Shown here: positions 11,599 through 30,200 of the stretch, piece by piece
How the letters are laid out: every line of letters begins with the position of its first letter
Position numbering within the stretch: the first letter of the stretch is position 1
From: Mastacembelus armatus
Taxonomy: Eukaryota; Chordata; Actinopteri; Synbranchiformes; Mastacembelidae
Direction: 5' to 3'
DNA length: 64,000 nt
Assembly (NCBI RefSeq): GCF_900324485.2
Contig: NC_046633.1
Coordinates: forward strand, 4,208,106-4,272,105
Program-made: the position numbers and the translations under genes
Notes under the pieces: model-generated
Seen by the model: the letters and a program-made list of their open reading frames with translations, nothing else
What the model was told of the DNA's origin: nothing
The model's database searches: none

Positions 11599-12306
11599 TT
11601 TGGCAACACACAGCATCAAGTAGGAGAGAAGTTCTGTTTTGCGGCTGAAGTGCAGGAAGAAAAAAGAAGGCACTAAGGAGGAAACTGATTTACTGAGTGA
11701 GGCAATATACTCTGATTCATCCTCTGCCATGCAAGGGTCAGTAGATGTTTGGTGTGTTGCTGCTGGGATGCACCAGTGCTCATCTGCCCTGGACTAGCTG
11801 ACATCCTGGCAGTGTCTTATATCTGAACGACAGGAGGGTGTGGCGTGGCTCACTTTCACAGGCATTTATGACGTCTGAGGAGGGGAACAAATGTTTTTTC
11901 TGCATCTAACATACCAGTTACAGGCTCAAAGATCTAAAAAAAAAAACCCCTTCAGCTCTAATCCTCCAGTGTCTTCTCTGAGGACACGTTCTACACACAT
12001 GGTGCAAGTACACATGTAGGCTTAATCCACGTGCTATATAGATGACTGGAAAGTAAGGTGGGACTCAGTAGCACTGAAGTGGCAACAGTAAAACCTGTGG
12101 AAACCAGGTCTAACTTAAGCATGAATATAATAGCAGGGCAATGCCTCCTTATGACAGAAAAACGGAAAAAAAAAGATGTACACAGAAAACATTTATTTGA
12201 TGTTGCTAAAAAATAAAATACAATTTCAGATATTTTCATTTTGACAGGTGGAGGTTTAGCAGGTGGTTTAAACTTCTGAAAGAATGATAGTTAAGCCTAA
12301 CTGCCT
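11599..12306 (-). other. prr18 upstream region and LITAF-type gene 3' UTR
   Basis: Positions 11599-11730 remain open in the prr18 frame. Beyond that the stretch to about 12160 shows no gene and would hold the prr18 promoter. From 12306 down to about 12165 lies the 3' UTR of the LITAF-type gene, with minus-strand AATAAA hexamers near 12192-12225. Confidence 0.4.
12192..12197 (-). promoter_or_regulatory. Candidate polyadenylation signal of the LITAF-type gene
   Basis: AATAAA on the minus strand (TTTATT on plus) lies about 110 bases past the stop codon at 12307. Another hexamer lies a little closer to the stop (plus TTTTATT-like run near 12208-12222 read in reverse). Either would give a short 3' UTR. 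Confidence 0.45.
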
Positions 12307-13185
12307 TCATTCACAGCATGTTTTCCTGTGTACATAGAGAACCAGCTTACAGCGAGGACAGGTGTGATAGGCATCCTTGAAGTGGTTTCCAAAAAATGGA
12401 ATCAGGCAGCATCCAAACACCAGCCTGTGATAAAGAAGCCACACATTAGTCTGTATCTGTAAATTGTATGTCTATGGGATTAAAGCTGGGTAATAATTAG
12501 ATTAGGGTGTTGGAATGAGTCTCTGCTCACCCACATAACAAAAACACAAGACACATGAGCCACGCATGTGTCCCAGCTTTGTAGGTAACCTGCGTGATGA
12601 CCCGAGTCTGACAGGAATAGCATGTTGCCAGAGCTGGCGAGCGGTGCAGCTCGGTCTCATAGCTCACAAACTTTGGCCTTGGAGTAGGTGGAGGTGGAGC
12701 AGACACTGAAGAAGACAAGGGAAAACAAAAGGAAGGCTTATTTTTAAAATGCTGCAAACAGCACTACAACTTACTCAGAGTGTAACCAGCTACCAAACAC
12801 TTAACGTTGTTTACAATATCACTAAGTGCTGGACATAGACAATATGACATTCAGACCCATGCTACATATTCAAAATGGAGGTAAAGTTTAAGTGAGTATT
12901 CACCAGGGAGGGGTAACTGAGTTTGAGTAGAGTCAATTCCTGGTGAAAAAGAGAAGGAAAGAGGATGAGGAGGGCTGAGAGGTGACTGGATGTGGTAAAT
13001 CCTCACATCTTGACGTGTTTGACTTTCATCTGAAAAGATAAATGAGCAGTTCCATTTTTTTTTAGCCCTGACAAATGATTATTTGAGGCTCGGCAAACCG
13101 AGCATGATGATGGGGTATTTTTACCTTGTAGGAAGAAAGGCGGAGGTGTAGGAAATGACTCATCCACTTTTGATAATGACTCCAT
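12307..13185 (-). CDS. litaf: LITAF-domain protein (lysosomal/late endosomal membrane)
   Basis: Four coding exons: 13185-13125, 13029-12904, 12705-12531 and 12424-12307; 480 bases, 159 residues, the usual length for the family. The N-terminal half is proline-rich and unstructured (SAPPPPTPRP at 64-73), where relatives bind WW-domain and ESCRT proteins. The C-terminal LITAF domain has the paired zinc ligands C91-x-x-C94 and HTCPRC (C143, C146) around a hydrophobic membrane-dipping segment (about 109-133, WLMCLVFLLC and CCLIPFF). These residues fold into one zinc site that anchors the protein to the cytosolic face of endosomes and lysosomes. The start ATG at 13185 gives an open model through all four exons. 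Fish have many LITAF-like copies and CDIP1 relatives, so strict orthology to LITAF is not proven; the neighbouring hapstr1, also on human 16p13, supports it. Confidence 0.87.
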
Positions 13186-14923
13186 TTACTAGGTTAGGTG
13201 ACATACCACTGAAAAAGAGCAAAGTAAATGTGCTTCAGTGTCTGCAGCCTGCAGCAGTTCATGCTCGACCTGCCAGGTGCAATTAATTCAAATCTTCTCT
13301 GATTGGTTAGAGAACCTGTAGCACCTAGGTCAGTCATTTTAATGAAATGAGACAGAAGGTGAAGATTTTTTTTTTCTTTAAAAGTACCAACCAATTCTCC
13401 ACAGGCTCATTCTGGGAGCTTTATTATTCTCTCAGGCTCCCCACTTCTCCAATGTGACTATATGTGCAGTTTTCCACAGTAGTTAACTTTAAAATGTCTT
13501 TGTTTTTGTCTCACCAACAATTAAAACGATTTTCCTGGCACAGTTATGAATAAAACATGTTTTGATAGCCTTACAATTCCCCTATGATAAAACAATGCTA
13601 CATTGCCCACAGTTTTATTGTGTTATTCCTCGACAAAAATTAAAGCAACATAAGAAAACTTTATAATCAATGGGAATAAGAAACCGAAATCTATCAATAA
13701 GAAAGACTCAAAAAAATGGAGGATCAGACATAGTGGACTTGGGACCAGTTGATTTAGAGGAAACCTGAGGCTTTTGGGGCCCCAGTACATTTGAGCCCAC
13801 CTGAGCACTTGCCCATAATGCAGGCTTGGGTTTCAGGTCTGCTCCTGGTTAAGGGGGACTCCTCAGACGCTGCCCTGCTGATTTTTTTTTATGGAGTTTC
13901 GTCCAGGCCTCACTAGATGGTGGTGTTTTGTGACCGGTTAGACTGGTTGTGGGTCTTATTTGAGCCACTAGAGGAGCCATTTCACTCTGGTCCTGGTCGG
14001 CGTGAGACACTTCGACGTGAACGAGGTTATTCGGTTGAATGTAGCTGCTAGCGTGAAAATGCTAAGCTAGCTGTCAGCCAGGCATCCACAGGTTTAGTAG
14101 CCGAGTTAGCCACCAGATGCTCCTGCTCGTATCCTGCTGGTCGTCTTGACATCTCCCCAACATTCCTGGACGAATTCGTGTCGACTGACCAGAGTCCGCG
14201 AATTCAGGTCCACTCCTGAGCTAACCTCTCCCCGCTAGCGTCACTTAGCTCGCCGGCTAACGAGAACCGGACAGACGAGGTAAGTTAGCATGCAGGCTAG
14301 CGGAATGCACGGCTAAAGGTGTAGACATCATCGGGAGCAACGACACACACTTTTAGCAAAAACCGGGCTTCGACATAGAGAAGTGGGGCCTTCTGGTAAA
14401 CGTGTGGTTAGTGAGACCACGATACATGTTTTTAAAACCATCAATCTGGGTGTCGGGCCTATAAAAAACACCGGCGAGCTAGCAATTTAATTAACCTGCT
14501 AGTTTAACTAGTTAGCTAGTCAGCATTACAACTGATAGCTAAGCGAGTCAACCTCTTTTCATAAAAGTCTTCATTTTACTACGACATGGCAAAAAACCCG
14601 ACACTGGCAAATGTTCACTTGGTGATATTGTTTTATTTAACGTTCACGTTGGTTGTTGGCAGGAGCCTGTCAGTGTTTGGACGGACTGGGATTAAGCTAA
14701 CGCAGCTCCGACACCGTGCAATAAAGTTAAGAGTTAACTGGTTTTACTATGTGGGAGTCATCGGTCCGACTTTGGTTTATATGAGCTGCGGTCTGTGTAG
14801 GTTTAAAGGCGATGGGGGCACAGTTCAGGATCGGTTGGCCAGAGCTGGTTTGTATCTGGTTGCTAACTTAAGTTTTGCTGTGTGACTTCGCAGAGTTTCA
14901 CTGAAGGACCGCACCCAGACAAG
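13186..14923. other. Divergent interval with arpc1a 5' UTR exon
   Basis: Upstream of the LITAF-type gene (minus) and arpc1a (plus). No coding exon is seen up to about 14000. A non-coding first exon of arpc1a is inferred ending at 14279 with donor GTAAGT (14280-14285). Its partner acceptor is CAG at 14891-14893, so the second exon carries 30 bases of 5' UTR before the ATG at 14924. A cluster of CTAGC/GCTAGC words occurs from 14040 to 14530. Confidence 0.55.
14180..14201 (+). promoter_or_regulatory. Element shared with the arpc1b 5' exon (copy 1)
   Basis: The core GACTGACCAGAGTCCGCGA at 14183-14201 recurs with one change as GACTGGCCAGAGTCCGCGA at 21148-21166. With the three preceding bases the match is 20 of 22. 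It lies about 80 bases upstream of the first-exon donor at 14280. Confidence 0.6.
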
Positions 14924-19007
<4,084 letters not shown>

Positions 19008-21144
19008 AGAAATCTTGTGAATGAATGAAGAGACGCTGCGGCCTCACTTCTCCTCCCTCCCAGTCCCCACTCCTCCCCCTTTCCACCTCACCCCCTCCTC
19101 CTGTGCCGCAGCCAGTAACATACATAACTGACCCACCTTATTGAGTGTCTGCTGAAGCACTGATCAGACCATAACACACTCTTGTGGGTGTGCGCTTACA
19201 CGCTCACAAACACACACGACACACACACACAAACATACTGAGCTGACGTGTGACATTACTGTTGATTTTTTTTTTTTTTTTTTTTTTTTGTTTGTTTGTT
19301 TGTTTGTTTTGGGTTTGTTTTTAAATGAAGGTTAACCAGGTGTCAAAGTGGGAAGATCTTCTGACACGTATTAAAACGTGACGTGAAATGTGTGTTTTTA
19401 TGTTCTCTAACCTCCTGTACCAAAAGTTGAACACTAAATGGTGCGTTTTATCCAAAAATCAGACTGTATTTCACCTCAGATTAACCTTAACATGACCTCT
19501 GAATATCGGTGTTTAGCGTATTGGAGGACATGATGTTCTTCTTACCGGAGGATATTAAATATTCTCCAGCAGTTGAAATCATTGTTGACATTAGCATCTG
19601 CGTTAATGATATTCTGAAGTCATGTTGCTGGTTGGCTGTAGAGAGCTGTACAGGAACTGATGGTGGAGAGAGAAAGCAGCTGTCTTAACTCTGTGCAGAG
19701 TCACAGCTGGCCAGCACTAGGCTCTGTAGCTACTACACTAAAACCACAAGATGGAGGATTTCTATGTAACTGATCATGAGGTAGACATGAAAATAAAGAA
19801 AAAAATACATTTACAGTACACAACTCACTGGACTGCTCTCTTCCTTTGTGTTTACCTCTCTGACATGCTGAGCAGATGGCATCAAGGTACCTTTAGTGGA
19901 TGTGTAGAATTAGGTTTTGGGGACTGTTTTTAAAAAGAAAAAAAAAACATCTACAAGCCATATTTCTGCGTGATGTACGTTCATTAACTACCAACATATT
20001 TACCACAACTAGAAGAGGCTGGTTTCTGAATTGTGACTTGTATATGACTACTGCTTGATTAGTTAAAATTAAAGGGACCATGTGGAGCCTGACAAATGGG
20101 CTCAATGCATTTTTTTTTTAATTCTTGTGAAACATTTGCAAAGCCAATGTTTAAAGTATTTGATTGTGTGTTTTAACCAATGTCTCTTAGGAAGTAGTTT
20201 TCTGCTTTTTTGCTTAAATGCCAATTCTTCACATGTTTTGCAGTGAAATAGTGTGAAACTGATGGCATCAATTTATATCGCATCACCTGCATATTTGTGC
20301 CGGATACTAACAAGTGGGCGAGACAAACTCTAAAATATTGCTCCATAGTGCTGTTAGTGGCTTAAAACTCCAGAGTGCCTTTAGGTAACAATCCATACTT
20401 TCTTCATAGATGTATCTTTCTACAGCCGGGATTATATTATGATGTAAGTTTGTAGGCATGGCTGGAAACATAAACAGGACTTTAACACTTAAAATCCATC
20501 AATATAAGGTAAACATTTGAATTAGTATAGATCAATTGGTATGTGCCATCATGGTGTCAGTAAATAACTATGTTCTCAGGAGGTTTCCCAAAATGGGAAT
20601 TAAAAGCAGAATTTAGCTTTAAGCGTGTGCTGCTGAAACTGCTTAAAATAAGGAAGAATACGTAGCCAACCACGTTCTTCTCCTGATGCTACCATTCCCT
20701 CCCCCTTTTTTTGCAGTTTCCTTTTCTTCCCTCCCTGTTTCCTTGTTGCTCCTTAAGCAGAACTGACCATATGTCCCTCCCTCTTCTTTTCCATGTCTTT
20801 TATGCTAAGGTTTTTTCTTTTTTTGCCTCCCCCTCAGTTTCTACTGCCCTCTTTGTTTTTTGCATTGTATTGTGCTGTTGCTCCTCCCTGTCATTAAAAC
20901 TCAAGCAAAACTGCTTTTTCCCCCTTTGTTCCTTTTTAAAAAAGGAAAGGTTTGATCTTGTTCTGTCATGTTTTAAGCATGTTAGACCCATGTTTTTCCA
21001 TCCTAAGCATACGTCAGCTTTAACTTCCTGAATGTCTCCCCTTCTGAGCTTCACTGTACCCTCCTCCACTTCCCCCCTGACCTCCACTCCCTCTCTTCAG
21101 CTCAGCTCCTCTCTTCCTGAGCTCACTCTGTCGTTGGCGTTCGC
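19008..21144 (+). other. arpc1a 3' UTR and arpc1b upstream region
   Basis: Positions 19008 to about 19815 are probably arpc1a 3' UTR: a CA-rich stretch (19200-19235), a T19 run then (GTTT)n at 19267-19310, and AATAAA at 19792-19797. From there to about 20690 nothing coding is seen. From 20690 to 21140 the plus strand is strongly pyrimidine-rich, as expected near the arpc1b promoter. No TATA box is evident. Confidence 0.4.
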
Positions 21145-21166
21145 GTTGACTGGCCAGAGTCCGCGA
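21145..21166 (+). promoter_or_regulatory. Element shared with the arpc1a 5' exon (copy 2)
   Basis: Second copy of the 22-bp element (20 of 22 identical to 14180-14201). It lies about 110 bases upstream of the inferred arpc1b first-exon donor (GTAAGT at 21275). The first exon is joined to CAG at 21887-21889, leaving 10 bases of 5' UTR before the ATG at 21900. Confidence 0.6.
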
Positions 21167-21893
21167 GCTGAACACCCTCTCCTTTATTTGATCTGCCACC
21201 TTCCTCTGCCTCCCTCTTCTTTCTCTATCCATCTCTGCAGCTATTCACCCATTCATCTCTGTCCTGCCCTCAGGGTAAGTAGCCTAGAAAATATTTAACA
21301 GTTGGCTGGATATGTTTAGACATGTCATACTCACATACCCACAAGCACACACTTGCTAAGTGTAAGTGCATTTTGAAGAAAAAAAGCAGAAGTTGTGCAA
21401 CAGGCAGCCCTGTGGCTCACATGTTGACTCTGAGCACAGAAATGTGGATTTATGTGAAACTTGTTTTGTGATTTGTCTGTAAAGGAGCTAAATGTGATGG
21501 AGATGTTTGAATAATTTCCTGGGTGTGTATTCTTAACTGTGAGGACTAAAGTTGGTTTAGGGAGTTGTGCTGTCATTGACCTGAATCATTCCTCTCATGC
21601 CTCTGAAAGTCTCTGAAATTCTGGCTTTCATTAACACAACCCGAATGAGATAAGTATAATGTGTTTTTCTGTGCAGTGTCAGCTGATGGTGGGTTTCACC
21701 TCAATAGTCTGGATTAACTCATAGAGTCTGATAAAAACGTTTGTAAACCTCATTATAGTTTAGATGTTTTCTTTCTCTTCTCGCTTCTTCCTAATAACAA
21801 GAATATTTCAACTTCTGTTTTCCTACACTTGACTGTTATCTCCACCAGCCACTACTTCCTCACCCCACTTCCTGGTCTGTTTCTAACAGCTGA

Positions 21894-25870
<3,977 letters not shown>

Positions 25871-26796
25871 ACTGCACTTTGCTGTTAACTGCCCAACGTA
25901 TAGTAGCTTCTGGAGACATGAAGAAAACTGCTGCCTTATCATACAAAGCTTCTTGGCTATATTTTTAATCAGGTATTTTTTATATACAGATTGAGATGAC
26001 CAGACTCTGGTCAAACAGTGTTTGTAATCTCTCTGAAGCTCTTTGCTGAGCCTGTTAACTCAGCACTGTGTACAGAGGCACTGAACACAGATCTGCCAAC
26101 GGTACTTAATAAGTTAGATTAGTATAATCACAGAGAGCTCAGTCTGAGCTGAACGCTTAAAGCAGAAATTTTATGTTACTCACGATAAAAAGCTTTAATA
26201 CTTGTTAAAAGCTTATGCTGGTCATAATATGCATTTAATAAATGATTGCAGTTCCAGTAGTAAACAATGTTCAGGTCATTACAGGTGTGTGTGTGCTACC
26301 TGAAGGTTTAGCCGGATGAATATCAAATGTGATATATATGTGCTATGTTAAATCTGTTATTGTGGAGAAATATTTTAGGAGGGTTTGACAATAACCTTCA
26401 TCAGAGATAGTCAGACAATTAAATTCTAAAGCTCAAACTATTAAATTATTTAGTTAATTGACAAAAAAAATTAATTAACTTTATAATTATGTTAAATGTT
26501 TTTCAGGATTTCTCAGTTTTATATTACTGTAAATCCAACTAAATGCAACTTAATGAGATGATGTAATGTATAATAACATAGTTAAGCCTAATAGTATTTC
26601 TTCACTAAGATCATATACAGGTTTAATAAATAATGCAATGACAAAATGTTAAAACATCCTAAATATTTCATTGGCTTTTCGATGTCAAACATTTCGACTC
26701 AGTGTTTCCAGAGTCTTTGCATCAAGAGACTGATGCTCACTATTGAAAGTTGAATTCCTTCGTTTATTAGAGGCTTGACACACACAACATACACAA

Positions 26797-26833
<37 letters not shown>

Positions 26834-27246
26834 TCACGACCCAGACTCCAGCTCCACCTAGTGGTGGAAGCAGCAGCTGCACAGGCTCAAACCGGGGCAG
26901 TCATGAATCAATGAAAATGATGTGGCAGCCTTCAGTGATGAAAAACAATCATCCTCAGTGAGTCGTGATGAGGTGAACCGGCGGCTGGAGCTCAGCAAAG
27001 ACCAAGGGGGAGAGAGAGAGAGAGAGAGAGAGCAGAACAACACAACCAAATCCTCACACACCATCCCCGACGCCCACACTTCCGGACGGGATACCGGGTC
27101 GGGATGCGTCCGTGTCCCTGCGCTGCTTGAGAAACGCGTTACAGTCCGAACCAAATCCCGTCGGTTGTTCGCTCAACGCTCAGAGGGGATTGAGGCTTTG
27201 GCCATACTGTCTGTCTGCTGTCAACTGTTGCTTATTTCCACTGTAA
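25871..27246 (+). other. arpc1b 3' UTR, then mmd2 promoter and 5' UTR
   Basis: arpc1b 3' UTR is followed by AT-rich unique sequence with no gene. From about 26840 base composition shifts: CpG-bearing sequence at 27060-27180 (CGACGCCC, TTCCGGACGGG, GGGTCGGGATGCGTCCG) and a (GA)n run at 27008-27032 mark the probable mmd2 promoter and first exon. An open frame of 121 codons (26922-27287) crosses this region in another phase and resembles no protein. Confidence 0.5.
26798..26834. repeat. (ATC)n microsatellite
   Basis: About twelve ATC units in a row, between arpc1b and mmd2. A shorter degenerate run of ATC/CTC occurs again at 27518-27553. Confidence 0.95.
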
Positions 27247-30200
27247 ATGAATCTTGTAAGGTAGGTTCAAATGTTTTATCAGGCTGAGGAGACGATTTAG
27301 AATTAGACCTCGGTAATAAACAGAAATATTTCTCACACTGGTGCCTGATGCTGACGGTGAGGGTGCTGAGGAGGATGCTGGGGATGATGGGAGGGTTTAG
27401 GAATGATGTGGTTAGAAAATAATCATCATAATTAGTGATCTGATATTTATGCAGCGCAGTGTTTAAATGCTTGAGAAGCAGTTTTGAGAATAGCGGACAC
27501 CTGCCACTTCCCTCCTCGTCGTCCTCATCCTCATCATCATCATCCTCATCATCTTACTGTCTCTGCTGACTCCTCTTTTTGTGTGTACTGTCTTTTCTGA
27601 GACACAACAGACCACACACACACATCTTCCTCCTCCACTTGCTGTTTATATGCACGGGCTTGCATGCAATCATCATGGTGCTTTTGTGGATGAGCTTTCA
27701 CGGTGTAAATCTGCGCATTGTTCTCACAATTATTCTGTTTTTTCATTCATAAAATCATCAATGGTAGTTTTTTGGGACTCTAGACAGGCCACACATCATA
27801 AAGCGTTTTATAGACAAATAGTTTCTCCTGGTCAGCGAAGGATGAAGCTCACAGTCAAAGAGAGTGGGAGGTAGAACGGAGACAGTTAGTGATAAAAGTT
27901 AAACACAAGAATCAAAAGTTTAATGGATGTTTAAGAGAAAATGACAATTATTTTCTGCTTAAAACTCCTCTAATCTGAAGATCTTCTGTTTTCCTGCAGT
28001 TTATGTGGTTTAAAATGTTTTGGTCATATCAAACAAGACATTTAAAAATGTCACTGAGTATAGAAAAGTTGTGATGAGCATTTGTTGCTTTTTATTGACT
28101 AAATAATAATTGGAAAAAATAACTCAACCATGGAGTCACATTCTCTGCAATACAGACTACAGCTATTGGATATTTTCACAATTTCTTATTTGACAGCAAA
28201 TCATTAAATGTCTTGTCTGAAAAGAAGCAAAATCATCCCAGAGTGGAAGGTGACATTTGCAAATTGCCCATTTTGTGCGAGCAACTGTTTAAAACCCAAT
28301 ATATATTTACTTTAATGAGGTAACAGAGAGAAAACCAGCTAATCCTTTTAATACTAACTTTAGTATGTGTTGTTGTGGTCTCCATGGTTCAATAAGGCAA
28401 CTGAGAAGGTTTGTTCTGTCCATCCTGTGGTTGTGTGGGAAGCATCATCATGATGTTCCCACAGCTGAGCTCCTCTGTCCAGTCAGTGCTGCCTGGCCTC
28501 TGGCCTGGCAATTATCAGCCAGCTTGATAAAGTCATTAATGACCCTGTAAAGCCTGGTGGGCCTGGCACTGATACACACACACACCAAAGAGAGAGTCTG
28601 CGAGGTGGTTTGCAGCCAGTGCTGGATAAGGGGCGAGGAAGTCCTGTATTTGGGACAGGATGATGTGTTTCTGGGCTGGGTCAGTTAGTATTAATAGCTC
28701 TGAATGACTGTCACTAAAAACAGCTGCTTAAGGAACAGGAATACAATGGAGGAAAAAGAGAAAAGAAAGGATTCACCATGTTTGTTAAGCTCTCGGTGGC
28801 ATAAATGTGGTTATGTGAGGAGGAATTTCTATCATTCCACACCTTTGTCTCCTTTATCTGCTGATCTGGGATCAATAGTGTCATATAAAGCTTTATAAAA
28901 AGACAAGAAGGCTTGAAGCAGCTGAAGTGTAGGAGGAAAACATCATGTTCCACTGTTTCACACACTTGGGTAACATGGAGATTTAACATGGCTTGATTCA
29001 AAGAAAATATTGCTCTGCTGAGACTTAAATTGCTGTTTAAGAGATGCTGTAGGAAGTGTGTGTATGTAAGCAGTCAACTGTGATTCCAGCTGCCGCCAGA
29101 ATGTGTTTTCCCAAATGGGATGTCACATACATGTACCACTGTAGAGATATACAGTAAGGATAAATGATGCCATGGCCATTTTCAGGTTTTGAAAAGCAAA
29201 TTAACTGTCTTTGCATCAAAACTGATATAAATTCATTTTTAATTTTTATGGTATGGCATTCCCTTTGTTGTAAGTGTGTGTGTGAGACAAGAAGACAGAG
29301 ACATCACTAAATCTAGGTCTCTTATGAAATCTGGTTCTGCAAGATGCAGCATAAAAATTTGTCTGTGTGTGTGTGTTTGATGTCTTTGTCCATTTGCCTT
29401 CCTGTTTGTTAATTTAATCATGGAGAAGCATAGAGGAGACATGGCCCAGGACCAGGAGAGGGAGATGGCTAAGATGAGGAAAGAAAGATGAAAGAAATTA
29501 AGAGTTTTCTGATCTGGGATGGTGGAAAAGACAATCCCTCTTCGGCGGTTTCCATGACAACAGTGACATCACTGATGGGGGGCTACCTCCTGAGCTGTTC
29601 TGCGTTTGTTTGGGTTTCAGTGCAAAGTGCTCATGTTCAAAAGAGCATAACTGAGTTAATGTATTTATACATGTTTGTGTGTGTGTGGAGTATTTACAAA
29701 AGACATCATCAAGAAAAACCGCGGGTTCGCTTGAGCCGTGGTTATCCACTGTTGCCAGGCAACAGTGGCCATGGCAACAACTAGAAGCATAATCAGGCGT
29801 TGCTAAGCAGAAGGACTGGGTAGGATAATATTTCATGACTATTGAGAAAGAAATATTAAAAATGTTCAATATCGTTTTAGGACATTAAGAAGAAAAACAA
29901 ATACTGCAGACATTATTGCAAATGCTGTTTTTAAGGCCAGAAATCAATAACCCTGTAAAAACCTTTTCAACTGCAAATTTGATCATTTTCAACTGCTAGT
30001 GAGACCAGACCTCTGTGGGTACATTACATGTTTTATTGTTGCATATGGCTTTCAGTGCTGCAGCTAAAGATTTTTCATTATAGATTCATTTTCAACTTTT
30101 TCATTTCGTTGATTAGTGGTAGATATGACTCTTTAAAGTTTCATGTCAGCGACACAGATCATAAAGATGGTGATTATATAAATTTGTGATCTTTCCAGGT

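Larger units (their letters stand above)
27261..30198 (+). other. mmd2 intron 1 (2.9 kb)
   Basis: No further coding exon is evident. Contents: degenerate ATC/CTC repeats at 27518-27553, a GT run near 29360-29372, and at 29548-29778 a group of X-box-like motifs described separately. The rest is AT-rich without recognisable repeats. Confidence 0.45.

Noticed and set aside
14586-14885. 99-codon open frame upstream of the arpc1a ATG
   Set aside because: It lies in arpc1a intron 1, resembles no family I know, and shows no sign of splicing or conservation beyond being open.
26922-27287. 121-codon frame over the mmd2 first-exon region
   Set aside because: GA repeats and CpG-rich sequence keep several frames open; the translation has runs of Glu-Arg and no domain. 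It is better explained as mmd2 promoter and 5' UTR.
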